64,000 nt of DNA from Asterias amurensis (GCF_032118995.1 NC_092651.1:24164349-24228348), one strand, 5' to 3'; numbered from the stretch's first letter, positions 1-10,692 are shown. Numbers and translations are program-made. The notes: generated by a model from the sequence alone, not told the origin.

Positions 1-523
1 GTTTGTTCTCCCAAAAATATTTTATAGAGAAAACAGCATAATTTCAACACTTTGAAAACACTCCTTCAAGAAAATTTGCTATATATTACCGAAAAAGGCA
101 AAAAATAAAAAATCATAGTTAATTGTGAACCTGTTTAACATACTGTAGCAATTACTTGTATTTTTACAAGCTACTGCATGAGGAGCTTGAGATTTTACTT
201 GAACAACAGTGTTGCATATAATATGTCGGTTTTATTTAAATAAGAAGAGTCCCTCAAGCATTGATTTTACCTACTAGTTCGACCAATTACTAGCAATATT
301 AAGGCTTACATTTATTTATAAGGATTTAAGTAAAAGACTAGTAAAAGCAAATGCTAGTTTTTATTTATCTGGCCCATTATCTCCCATTATGTACCCTAGC
401 TTCCCATCCTATGTAATTGAACCACATCCATCTCTTCATTACTTGTCTTATTTTGCCATCTTGTCGCTTCTATTACGAATTCGTTGTGTCATGTATTATG
501 TTCATCTGTCCTTTTTTTCTATT

Positions 524-551
524 TGTCTGTCTGTCTGTCCGTCTGTCTGTT
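524..551. repeat. CTGT microsatellite
   Basis: Short run of about six CTGT units with one substitution. The rest of 1-574 is AT-rich and shows no gene or recognised repeat. Confidence 0.8.
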
Positions 552-574
552 TGGCTGTTTTTTGCAAGCTTTAT

Positions 575-1251
575 GCATCGTTTTAGATTTAAACTGACCA
601 TCAAATAACGTGAGTTACATGCATGATCAAGTATAGGCAGAAACCATTTAGTCAAAAATACCTCTCAAAAAACGTCAAATATCCAGAGGATGTACGGAGG
701 GATTTCAGGAATGAGAGATCTGTCCCTCATCATAACGTTCAGTAAAAAAATCAGAGGATGAACGAAATTTTTTTTCACTTGTCGATGTTTATAGCCATTT
801 TAGGGGTGACGTTTTGTAACGCCACAAACTCGCCCCTGGACCCATTCATACACGTTGGCCGCTGCAAAGCCAACGAAAAATTTTGGTAAAAATGTGTAAG
901 CATTTTATGTAAAACTAACCAGTTTAACAATGGAAAATGCTCTTACAATAAGTACTGTTATGTTTTCAGTGCTGATTTCAGCGGTATTCATGTTATCTTT
1001 CTATTTTTAAAATGGAGTGTACCCACAACGCGCTAGCAAATGATTGCGCAATACCTCTTCCGCCCCCTCCAGTCCGATCACACGTGACGCGTCGCGAGTC
1101 TATAGGTCACGTGATCACATGTAAACATTGGTAGCGCAATCATCTCTGCAGTCTAGCAGCTGCAGTGAGTTGGACAACATCGCGAGCGAGCAGGTAACTC
1201 AAAATTACTTCTGAATGTTATTTGATGGTCAGTTTAAATCTAAAACGATGC
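575..1251. repeat. Element bounded by a perfect 35-bp inverted repeat
   Basis: Bases 575-609 are the exact reverse complement of 1217-1251. The 607 bp between them hold the E-boxes and donor described for the COMT-like gene. No coding frame of note lies inside. It may be an old terminal-inverted-repeat transposon; no clear target-site duplication is seen outside the arms. Confidence 0.65.
1081..1193 (+). promoter_or_regulatory. Putative promoter and non-coding first exon of the COMT-like gene
   Basis: A CpG-richer patch carries two E-boxes, CACGTG at 1081-1086 and TCACGTGA at 1107-1114, of the USF/MITF type. About 80 bp later a good splice donor (CAG then GTAACT at 1194) ends what could be a short 5' UTR exon. 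The next acceptor that fits is at 3154, in front of the first coding exon of the COMT-like gene. The motifs and donor are seen; the promoter role and the link to this gene are inference. Confidence 0.4.
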
Positions 1252-1342
1252 AATTTGAGGGATGGGATTGGACCGATGTTAAATTAAAAGAGATATATTT
1301 ATAATATCAGTTCAAAAACAAGTTGCAAAACAAGCAGTGGCT

Positions 1343-1450
1343 ACGCCGCCTTACTCCTAGAACTATTTCGGTTTCGTCCGGCTATCGTCTCCCGTAACGA
1401 GACGATAGCCGGACGAAACCGAAATAGTTCTAGGAGTAACGCCGCCTTAC
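1343..1450. repeat. Perfect 41-bp hairpin flanked by a 12-bp direct repeat
   Basis: Arms 1351-1391 and 1399-1439 are exact reverse complements with a 7-nt loop. The 12-mer ACGCCGCCTTAC occurs at 1343-1354 and again at 1439-1450, as a target-site duplication would. The arm identity suggests a young insertion or recent gene conversion. Confidence 0.75.
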
Positions 1451-1766
1451 CTAAGTAACTGACAAATATTATTTAATGAAGGCAGGCCACTGGGAAAAAA
1501 CAAAAAAACAAAAAACAAGCAGCTAACACTGCTTTTTTGTGATCTGTATGTTTTTTGCTTTGTTTTCCGTAGTTAATATTTTGCCATTGCTTGTAAATGT
1601 TGTATTATATTATAGTATTACGGCACAATATTACTTCATGTATTATCAAATCATTATTCCATTTGCTTGTAAAACATAATTCTTTATTCACTCCTTATTG
1701 TTTTGTTTATTTATTTGGATTTGGAAATAATAAAGTGAATTGAATTGAAAATTGAAAAATTTGACT

Positions 1767-1852
1767 GGGGCCAGCCCTATCCCCACTTTGTGTGGCCAAG
1801 GCTAACTGAATCCCTAAGCCTTGGCCACACAAGTGGGGCTTGGGCCGGCCCC
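1767..1852. repeat. Small imperfect hairpin element
   Basis: Arms 1767-1803 and 1816-1852 pair with a few mismatches around a loop close to CTGAATCC. The core is shared with the hairpin at 33532-33584. Just downstream (about 1878-1903) a short AAGGTTC tandem repeat follows. Confidence 0.6.
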
Positions 1853-2278
1853 TGAAGTGAAAGAGAGCCATATTAACAGCTCAAGGTTCAAGGTTCAAGG
1901 TTCATTTTATTTCCACAGTATCAAAAGACAAAAAAAAAAAGAACAATATCAAACAGCAGTCACAAGAAATTATTACAACAATGAAAAAATAATTGTTTCA
2001 CAACATAGGTTTGAAGAAATAGATGCAACACAAGGTGGGCTAAAACAGGGCTACTTCAACTTGTAAGTTGTAACTACATGTCGTTCCGCTATCGAAATTC
2101 ATAATCATAGTTCTAGCATGTCTTGAGTAGGGCTAGGATAGGAGTAAAACAGGGCATCAGTCGACGTACTCCTACCATTTCTACCTCTGTGCTCCTACCT
2201 ACTAGAACACATGAGGTTCGTCATCGTCTCCACAAGACGATAGCGTAAAGATTAAGAGCCTCATCATAGTTCCATGAT

Positions 2279-2764
2279 GACTGACTGGCAGAGGTCCTAC
2301 TACTTGCCGTCAACTCACTTGTGCCGTCAACTCGCCGTCAACTCCTCCAATATACATTTAAAATCCACAAAAGAAGCATAGAACTGTAAAGTATCAGCTC
2401 AAAGAGAACTTGCGTAAGTTTTAGGTCATATTTCGGAATAAAATTTGAGTTTTTTTCTCGTGAAAAAAATTATCTCGAAGCAGCAAAACCGTCTCCGCCA
2501 TCTTGCTTTTTCACATGGATTAGTCTTGGCCCAAGATGTCAATGATTGGTACTTTTTTTTAATCAACACAAAGTCGTTTTTGTGAATGAAATTTTACCGA
2601 AAACCATGAGAAATAAAATATGTAGTTTAGCCCAGACTTAACACTTCCGTGCCCCATTTATAAATGTTTTATGTAAATTTAATGAGTTGACAGCACGAAA
2701 ATGAGGTGATGGCGAGTTGACGGCAAGTCGGGAGTTGACGGCAAGTAGTAGGACTGACTGGCAG
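2279..2764. mobile_element. Non-autonomous DNA element with inverted ends and 13-bp direct repeats
   Basis: Inverted ends at 2295-2316 and 2732-2753 enclose about 415 bp; the motif GCCGTCAACTC is repeated several times inside each end. GACTGACTGGCAG occurs at 2279-2291 and 2752-2764, on both sides of the element. No transposase frame is seen. Long direct repeats would fit a Mutator-like group, but I cannot assign a family. Confidence 0.6.
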
Positions 2765-3215
2765 TGTTACGTAGGACGCATAGGATAGAGGCCAACTAAT
2801 CAATGTTATGTGTAGCGCAGTCTCACTATCAAATTAATTATCTTTAATTTTAAACAATATGACAATTACATTAGGAACCATGACAACAATTTAAAACGTT
2901 TATTATAAAACACATAAGAATTGGTTTTGTGATATATTGTCGGGATCCAGACAAAAACTAATTTTTAGCACTTTATTTCACTGCTACCAATAATTGGCGG
3001 ACTTTTTTCTAGCAGTGGCTCAAATGAAAGCTTGTAATTTTCTCGACCCCCATCAAAATACCTATTGAATTTTAAATCAAAATTTTTTGGGTCAAATCGG
3101 CCAAAAATCTGAAATAGCATCTTTAAATAATGTATGTTTTTGTTTTCCCTTTAGGTGGTCACTGCGTTGAATCTGTTCTTAACACTTGGGACTGACGGGT
3201 ATACCTTTGGTAGAG

Positions 3216-5807
3216 ATGGCTACTATTGGGAGTGGTTTGGAGGCTTGCGATATGACGGAGAAGGCAGAGAAGATGGTTTCTTATGTCTTAGATCACGCCA
3301 AGAAGGGAGATCCTGCCAGCTTACTTGCCTCAGCTGACAAATATTGCTACACAGTGCAGAGGCTCATGAACGTTGGTGAAATCAAAGGTAAACAAAAAAG
3401 ATTATCACAATAATTCACAACCTTTCTCAACATGCATTAACCCTGCACAAGAATTAAGCAATAAAAAGTTGCAAGAATCTACCCCTATTGTTTTTCTTTG
3501 TTTTTCTTTAATTATTCACTACAGGTTCACACAACCTACACTTTTATTGATTGTTGACTCTTACAGGAAGATGGGATTGGTACAGGCCTGCGATGGGCCC
3601 AATTTCATAGAGCTGCTAAGCACAAAAATTTGCTTAGCATGAAATTTCTTCTTTGATAAAAACAGGATTACTAACCAAATTTTTATCCGTTGCATATTGC
3701 TTGTTTCCTGGTATTCAGCTGTTGTTTGCTTATCCTGAATATCACATGGAAATTTGGTTGGTAGTCCTGTTTTTATTAAGGAAGAAATTTCACGCTTAGC
3801 AAATTTGTGTGCTTAGCAGCTGTATGAAATAGGGCCCTGTATGCTTTGTTTTAGAAAGGGCAAGGGCACGCAAGGCATTTTCTTCTTGGTAGGGTGCCTG
3901 TGGGGAAATTGTGAATTTGTACTAGAGCATTTTAAGGGCACCAAGGCAATGACCAGGGGGCATCTAGGCAATCACCTCTGTTGCCTTCATGAAGTATGAG
4001 GTCTGCTGGTAGGCCGTATACGGTGTGAATGAATAGATGCCTGGGGGGTCTAAGAGAGCTCTGGTATTCTAACAAAGTAATTGCCGGAGACAACGACTCA
4101 GAAAGTTCTCCACAAAAGGCCAGTCAAATTTTAGTAATTAGTGACCATCCATTGCACTGTTTTGTGCATGGCCCATTGAAAAAAAAAATTATGCGGTGTG
4201 TCATTTTATTTTATTGTGTAGCCAAGTGAATTGAGTTGAATTGAATTGAATTTAATTGAATTTAATTTTACTCCACACACGTTGTCGGATGAAAAGGTTC
4301 CTTCTTACATGGGGGTTGTTGGGTCATGGGAGTAACCCTGTTTCAGCGCCAGAAGTAGGGGCATGACAACGGCCCCTGGAAAATTAATTGTAGCCGACAC
4401 CTTGAAGTGGCCCTCAGGCCTCGTGTGTCAGGGGAAGGCATAACTACTCTGCATCTATCCCTCTGGCACCGAGTGAACCGTCATAGCAGTTATTGTTTAT
4501 TTGTTTATTATAAATTTATTTGATTGTCACATATTCACACTATTCTATACAAGGAAATGTATTTTAGTTTTGCGTGTCTCAAAAAATTCATGATTGATGT
4601 CTTCTGCGCATCACCAAAAAGTATCAATGTGGTATAACTTTAAGTTTTGAAGTGGAGAGCTCATCAGATTTATTATTTTTCATTCAGGTGCTATTGTGAC
4701 CAACATCTTAAAGGACTTGGCCCCTAAAACTTGCCTTGAGTTGGGAACTTATTGTGGTTATTCTGCAGTACTAATGGCTAGCATTCTACCAAACGGAAGT
4801 CGCCTCCTTACTGTTGAGGCCGATGAAGGAAACGCTGAGATTGCAAAGAAATTTATCGACCACGCAGGAATTAAAGTGAAGGAGAAGGTAGAAGTTGTTC
4901 GAATTAATTAACCATACGGTTTCCTGCCCCTTAAATAATGGACAAACTTGTCAAGATGTACCCAATAATAATGGCGCAAATTGTCATAAATTTGCGATCG
5001 CTCCCGATCCCCGAGTCAACGCAACATGGTCATTGCTAACAAATGTTTTTTTCTATGAGTAAAAATTTGTTGAAATTTTTCAGTGAAATCGTTATCCATC
5101 ACTTTTATGATTGATTTTATGATTATGATGGATAAGCTGCGTGTAGGGATGATAAAGCCTCCAAAATGATTTTAAATTGGATTTGAAACTTTGCATGGTG
5201 GAAATATGACATGGAAATTTTTGCGGTAACGCCATGTCATGACTATCTCTAATGAGTTGGGGTGGTTATGAAAAGAACTGTTGGTTTCAACTCTTTCAAA
5301 ACGGTTCTTTTCATAACCACCCAACTCATTAGAGTAGAGATAGTCATTACATGGTGTTTCCGCAAAAATTTCCATATTATAAATTAATTCGGGTTACTGG
5401 GGAGCCAGTATTTAGTGTAACCTTGCTGCATTTGTGTAACTCCCGCACCTAAGATTAAGAAATGTAATTGTTTTTTTATATTCATTTTCCAGATTACTGT
5501 TATCGTCAACAACTCCGATGAAGTCATCCCTAAGCTCCGTGAGGATTTCTCGGTGGACTTTTTAGACTTTGTCTTCATCGACCACTGGAAGAACGTTTAC
5601 TTGAGGGACCTTCAGCTCCTTGAGACCCACGGACTGCTCCGGAAGGGTACAGTCATTGTCGCTGATAACGTCATTTACCCTGGTGCGCCTGAATACCTAG
5701 AGTACGTCACAACGTCGGAGAAATATCAGACGGAAACTTTTGACTCGACCCTTGAATACAGTGACAAGAAAGATGCGGTGGCCAAATCTGTTTATTTAGT
5801 TGAATAA
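3216..5807 (+). CDS. COMT: COMT-like catechol O-methyltransferase, 3 coding exons, 228 aa
   Basis: Coding exons are 3216-3387, 4688-4887 and 5493-5807; all have GT-AG borders and the phases join cleanly to 228 aa. The protein should transfer a methyl group from S-adenosylmethionine to a catechol hydroxyl in a Mg2+-dependent way. Visible signatures: SAM-binding motif ELGTYCGYS (residues 75-83), the acidic SAM-ribose residue E101, DHWK with D154 and K157, DN at 182-183, and E212. These match human soluble COMT D141, K144, D169, N170 and E199 at a constant offset of 13, so the active site looks complete. ATG 3216 is the first in-frame ATG; an in-frame stop lies upstream in the same exon, which has an acceptor at 3154. 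No N-terminal membrane anchor is seen, so it resembles the soluble form. Function comes from family knowledge; orthology to vertebrate COMT rather than a paralogue is not proven. Confidence 0.86.
3595..3838. mobile_element. Palindromic MITE, GGCCCAATTTCAT family (subfamily with GCTGCTAAGCA)
   Basis: The ends read GGGCCCAATTTCATAGAGCT and its approximate complement, and the whole 244 bp folds back on itself. It lies in intron 1 of the COMT-like gene, directly abutting another repeat at 3839. Related copies in this window lie near 18189, 19489, 22447, 32798, 42982, 44522, 47104, 50517 and 59239. Confidence 0.75.
3839..4010 (+). repeat. Interspersed repeat G (GGGCAAGGGCACCAAGGCA family)
   Basis: About 170 bp with the diagnostic segments GGGCAAGGGCAC, GCATTTTAAGGGCACCAAGG and ATGACCAGGGGGCAT. 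Full copies usually start and end with AGGCCTG. Other copies here: 24719-24887, 26654-26816 (minus), 27533-27627 (partial), 43733-43984 (two pieces), 46899-47060, 58879-59051. Confidence 0.75.
5205..5380. mobile_element. Fold-back MITE in COMT-like intron 2
   Basis: Arms about 5205-5280 and 5303-5380 are near-perfect inverted copies; both contain ATGGAAATTTTTGCGG or its complement and AACTCATTAGAG or its complement. Non-coding; the overlapping short frames are only products of the palindrome. Confidence 0.7.
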
Positions 5808-6010
5808 GTTATTATATTTTTATGATTGTCCAAGATGAGAATTCAAGGCACTGGATACTATTGGTAACTACTCAAAATAATTAGCACAAGAACTTACTTG
5901 GTAATGAGCAATGGAGAGCTTTTGATAGTGTAAAAAGTGAGAAATGGCTCCCTCTGAAGTAAAGTTTTTTGTTTTTGTAGAAAAGAGTTAACTTCCCACT
6001 CAAATATTAA

Positions 6011-6390
6011 AGGACACGTTGCCTTGGATCGGGCGAGTTGGTCTATAAACAGCGTCTCTAACCCTTTTTTATAAAATGCATATGGTTGGAAAGATGTTTT
6101 AAAGGTAGAATACAATGATCCACACAAGTTTGCCTCTAAATTGCGTGCTTTCCTTGTACCCCGTCGCCAAACACAGTCGGCCATTTATGGGAGTCAAATT
6201 TTTGACTCCCATAAATGGCTGACCGTGTTAGTTTGCAAAGTAAAAGGAAAACCAAGCAATTTCGAGGCAAATGTGTGTGGATCATTGTATTCTACTTTTT
6301 AAACATCTTTGTAACCGTATGCATTTTATAACAAACGGTTACAAACGCTTTTCAAAGACCAACTCGACCGATCCAAGGCAACGTGTTCCT
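6011..6390. mobile_element. TTAA-bounded palindromic MITE, repeat B
   Basis: Flanked by TTAA at 6007-6010 and 6391-6394. The ends read AGGACACGTTGCC and GGCAACGTGTTCCT, and the halves are inverted copies meeting near 6190. TTAA target sites are known for piggyBac and Kolobok elements. Other copies: 11471-11634 (half), 41627-41965, and a diverged one at 45598-46571. Confidence 0.8.
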
Positions 6391-6452
6391 TTAAAGGACT
6401 TTAGGCCTGATGAAGCTATTTAATAGACATCTGAAAGTACACAAATTTGTGC

Positions 6453-6648
6453 CACATGGGTGTTTTTCTTTCATTATTCTCACATGGGTGTTTTTCTTTC
6501 ATTATTCTCACATGGGTGTTTTTCTTTCATTATTCTCACGTGGGTGTTTTTCTTTCATTATTCTCACATGGGTGTTTTTCTTTCATTGTTCTCACATGGG
6601 TGTTTTTCTTTCATTGTTCTCACATGGAGGTTTTTCTTTCATTAGAAT
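6453..6648 (+). repeat. 28-bp minisatellite, 7 units
   Basis: The unit CACATGGGTGTTTTTCTTTC plus 8 more bases starts at 6453, 6481, 6509 and every 28 bp after, with the last unit diverged. Because 28 is not a multiple of 3, all three frames stay open and give spurious repeat peptides. Confidence 0.9.
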
Positions 6649-7020
6649 CTCTTTCTTTATTCTCTTGCAACTGACCAATTGAGCCCAAACATTCACATTA
6701 GATATTTTATGCATAACACTGGTCTTTGACAATTACCAAAGGTGCTCAAAGAGTTATTGCCTTTAAGTAAGTGACTTTTAACTCCATGTCTTTTCGACAA
6801 AACAAGCTTAGTGGGCTTTAAAAAACGCTAATGAGTGTAACTCAGGAAGATTAATGGGTGATCCGGTGCCCTCATTTTTATTTATCCCACCAACTTTTCC
6901 CCACTGATGAAATAGCAGCACACTTTGAATTACTTTTAACCCCCAAAATAAGTTGGAAAGTCTAAGTATTAAAATTAAGTTCACAAAAAAGCATTTACAT
7001 AAAGAAATTAATAATATTAA

Positions 7021-7780
7021 TATATGGTCCATTTGACACGCAATAATAGTTTGAAATCAGCAAAAATTGAACCGAAAACTAAATTTTCCCCCCTGGTGCA
7101 TAATTATATATTTTAAAGAATCTAATGTTGACGTACTGTGTAGCTTATTTCTTGAACTGTATATTAAACATTTAAGTATTGCCCAGATCTAGAAGGCCAA
7201 GACCAGTCAACTGAACTCGCCCCCAGTAAAGTCGCCCATTACAAAATCACCCTCTAGCAATTACACAGCTCAAATTTTGAAGGCTTTTGTTCTGTTTCCT
7301 TCATAAATTAGCCTTATCTCAGGGGGGGGGGGGGGGGAGGGGGGAGGGGGGACACAGAATCTCCTGTCACCACATAGTCTGACCATGGAGATCTGACAGA
7401 GAGCCAATAATGACTTAAACCTTTGTGTCAATCTTAAATTAAAATGTAATGTCACATTACAAATCATTATGGCGATATTTGCGACACATTACCATTAGGA
7501 TAATTGTTGATGGCGGCACCACTTTTTCACTCATTTTTTTTTACAAAACGGGATATTTCATTGAGGTGAATTAGATACTATTGTTTAATATCGATTGAAA
7601 AAGTGGTGGCATCATATGGAAAATTTTCTAAACAAAAATTCAAAGTAGTGTTTTCTGAAATTGAGTGTGCAGTAGATCATGTGTGTAGAGCCAACATTTT
7701 GAGCCCATCCCACCTAGCTATCCAGTTATAGTAAGGTTTTACTTTAGAAAAGTATTCAGCCTCATGAGGGCGCTGTCAAG
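7021..7780. other. Intergenic stretch with a G-rich tract
   Basis: AT-rich sequence without a recognisable gene. The one notable object is the purine tract at 7322-7351, which has an unbroken run of G followed by further G runs split by single A bases. Confidence 0.6.
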
Positions 7781-8076
7781 TATTGTTGGTTGTGCAAATC
7801 AGCATCCATGCAGTACAGTGTACACAGGTATAACACACAGCATGCAGCATCAGCAGGCGATCGAGAGTACTCGTCATACCCTTCCTTCCGTACCGTATTA
7901 TTATCCGACAACAAGTTGAGGTGGGTAAACTTAAAGTTTGTGAATTTCTATCGTCTTTTATTATTTGGCTGAATAATGTCAGTAATTAAGGGGTGGGGTG
8001 GTACCGTATTGCTCTGGTGGTCTTGCTACGACGTCCTGGAGAGTTACTGTGCCTGCGCCTCGGGTCAGGCGGTCAG
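7780..8076 (+). promoter_or_regulatory. Possible 5' UTR exon or promoter of MMAA
   Basis: A more GC-rich patch ends at 8076 with a consensus splice donor (CAG then GTGAGT). The first acceptor that fits downstream is at 10635, in front of the MMAA start codon. There is no strong coding frame. The donor is seen; the assignment is a weak inference. Confidence 0.25.
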
Positions 8077-8083
8077 GTGAGTA

Positions 8084-9117
8084 CAGTCATTTGACCAGTT
8101 CGGGATCATTGACCAGTTCGGGATCACTTCAACTTTGCAATAACCAAATAATTATATCACTTCTCATTATTACCAATTTCTGTTGATAAATGTGAAGATT
8201 AACATCCATTAAACCAACAAACCCAAAAATAAGGTGCCAAATATCATCAGCAAATAAATTATGGCTGTTTTCCTGAAGGTTGTCTGCGAAATTTATCATT
8301 TTTTTGTTTAAAAATGTTGGTTGAAAAACACTGTTAAAACTTCTTACCTGTAGAATTGGAGTGCCGGGGCAAAAAATATTTATGTAAAATGATAAGAATG
8401 TGTAAAAAGACATTCCTGTAAAAACTATGCAGTCATCTTGTTTTTTTGAGGTGACGAAGATCCCAAAATCTTCTTTGGGCGGGCAGCTTACCCTTGACCA
8501 GTTCGGGATCACTCAACATCTCATTGCGTCAAATTGTGCCGCACTAACTTACGAAGTCAGTAAGTATGGTAAAATCATACTACTGCAGTAGAAAGTTTAT
8601 TTCGTTGATTTTGAGAAACATTACTTCAACAAATTCTTGTAGATTTTTTATTTTGTGAGAAAATTAAACTTGGAGGGGTCAATATTGCTTTTTAGGTTCG
8701 CTTCACTTTTTCATTTGCCTTTGCTGTTGTTTTGGGGTTTTGTGGCTGGGTTTTTGCGCTGCTATTGAGGACACTTGCATGACATTCACTAAAGAAAGGA
8801 AGTCCAAGTCCATGCCAACACACCTCTGAAGTTTCGTGTCCTTGAGAGACAGTTTTATGAATGGGAGTATGGGTTTGCAATAAAGGGCACTCTACTGATT
8901 CAGAATAGATTCAACTGATCCTGAACTGGTCAAACAGGTGACGATACTTTTCTCAAAGCCTCTTCAAAAGAACTAATATTTTTTCATCAGTGAATACTTG
9001 GTGAGTTTTATGACATGTTTAGGTAAACTGATAAACTTTTTTGTTTAAGATATCAAAGAGATTGCAACAAAAAACAATGTGAATTCAAAAAGTGATCCTG
9101 AACTGGTCAAACGACTG
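8084..9117. mobile_element. Tc1/mariner-type non-autonomous element
   Basis: The ends are CAGTCATTTGACCAGTTCGG and its near complement, set between TA dinucleotides at 8082-8083 and 9118-9119. CAGT termini with a TA duplication are typical of Tc1/mariner. The 18-mer TTGACCAGTTCGGGATCA is repeated next to the left end, again near 8492, and inverted near 8907 and at the right end, as subterminal binding sites might be. No transposase frame is present. Confidence 0.7.
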
Positions 9118-9130
9118 TACTACTACACTA

Positions 9131-9430
9131 CAGTCATTTGACCAGTTCGGGATCATTGACGAGTTCGGGATCACTTCAACTTTGCAATAACCAAATAATT
9201 ATATCACTTCTCATTATTACCAATTTATGTAAATAAATGTGAAGATTAACACCCATTTAACCAACAAACCCAACATAAGGTGCCAAACATCATCAGCAAG
9301 TAAATTATGGCCGTTTTCCTGAAGGTTGTCTGCAAAATTGATCACTTTTTTGTTGAAAAATGTTGGTTGAAAAACACTTAAAACTTCTTACCTTTAGAAT
9401 TAGAGTGCCCTGGGCAAAAAATATATATGT
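9131..9430 (+). mobile_element. Second, 3'-truncated copy of the Tc1/mariner-type element
   Basis: Starts with the same CAGTCATTTGACCAGTTCGG end 13 bp after the first copy, follows it closely for about 300 bp, then stops where the GTGCGCACACG repeat begins. Confidence 0.75.
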
Positions 9431-10050
9431 GCGCACACGTCTGCAATGTCGTGAAACAATTCGCGAATATGTGCGCACACGTCTACGAATATTATTTGCG
9501 ATGTCGTGAATTTTATTGCATACCATGTTGCATACCTTTGAATAAAATGTCTAATGATCTGGGGGGTTTCTTTCCAACAGTGAGATAAGTGGTAGTCATT
9601 GCAGCAGCGGTCTTTGTTGTGAGGCAAGCGAGGCGTGTGGTCTTCCTTGGCCTGGTGCCAAGTTCCTGGGTATACACATGCTTTACAGAGGGAGCCTGCT
9701 ATAGCGCCACAGTACTCCCAAGATCGGTAACAAATTATCCACAACTATGACATCATCCTAATGGTATGCAACATGGTATGCAATAAAATTCACGACGTTG
9801 CAAAACAAATCGCACACGTGTGCGCACATATTCACGATTTGGTTCACGAGATTGCATACGTGTGCGCACATATTCGCGATTTGTTTCACGACATTGCATA
9901 CGTGTGCGCACATATTCACGAATTGTTTCAGGACATTGCATACGTGTGCACACATATTCGCGAATTGTTTCACGATATTGTATACGTGTGCGCATATATT
10001 CGCGATTTGTTTCACGACATTGCATACGTGTGCGCACACGTTTGCGTTAG
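9431..10050. repeat. Inverted pair of 42-bp palindromic minisatellite arrays
   Basis: The right array has ACGTGTGCGCACA-type units at 9857, 9899, 9941, 9983 and 10025, an exact 42-bp period, with a first diverged unit near 9815. The left arm (9431-9533) is its reverse complement with fewer units. The arms join through a shared stretch containing GGTATGCAACATGGTATGCA. About 228 bp of unrelated sequence lies between them. Confidence 0.8.
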
Positions 10051-10635
10051 CGATGTCCCTTCGGGGCCACCATACAAACACTCAAAATGAAGTTTAGTCG
10101 AAGACTTTTATAATGCAGGTAAGAGGTTTGAAAATCAATTTCTGTGCCCCTTGCCTTGTTGGCTTAAGTGGGGGAAAACTATAATTTTTCCCCACTGTAC
10201 GACCCGACTGCCCAGGGCTGCCCGTGTGGAGTACTTGTGTAGTCACTGTAGTGTAAACAAGGTCACACTGTAGCGCCTTCAAACAAACGGAGGTGTAGAC
10301 GCACTGTGTACTTGGTGCATACATGCCTGTACACGCACTATTACTTTTACCTGTAATCTGCAAACTCTACCTGTGTTGTAATGTGTGCTATCAAGTGCAA
10401 CATTTTAACCATATTTAACTGTATGGGTTTCTTCATGAAGGTTTTCGCCAGATGCCATCAGTCAGCTACTATCATGACAACCAGCCAGACTTCGACAAGC
10501 TAATCACACAGCCTGGAAATGGTCAACTAGGCATCGAGGGATTGCTTACTATTATATATCTCCAAGGCTCAAGGCGAATGATTATTACATTGAGCCAATA
10601 AACTCAACTGCACAAGTCCAGCAAATCTGTTTCAG
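10051..10635. other. Region just upstream of MMAA exon 1
   Basis: No repeat array or gene recognised. A plausible acceptor (CTGTTTCAG, ending at 10635) opens the exon that carries the MMAA start codon. Confidence 0.45.
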
Positions 10636-10692
10636 TTCTACCTGCTTGGACACGCCAGTCTCTAAACACTACGTGTAGGCGTATCATCCCTC

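Larger units (their letters stand above)
5843..6776 (+). mobile_element. Repeat A copy, interrupted by a repeat B insertion and a minisatellite
   Basis: Repeat A begins with a version of GGCAGTGGACACTATTGGTA and ends with CAATTACCAATAGTGTCC-like sequence. Here the left part (5843-6006) and right part (6395-6776) are separated by a TTAA-bounded repeat B at 6011-6390, and a 28-bp array has grown in the right part. Complete copies lie at 47816-48189 and, inverted, at 56011-56406. Confidence 0.7.

Noticed and set aside
3155-3215. Earlier GTG or TTG start for the COMT-like protein
   Set aside because: Non-ATG starts are unlikely here, and an in-frame TGA at 3168 limits extension.
6410-6682. Three overlapping frames of 61-90 codons with repeated peptides
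   Set aside because: Produced by the 28-bp minisatellite cycling through all frames.
9753-10097. Open frames of about 76-109 codons on both strands
   Set aside because: All are products of the 42-bp tandem repeat, whose period is a multiple of three.
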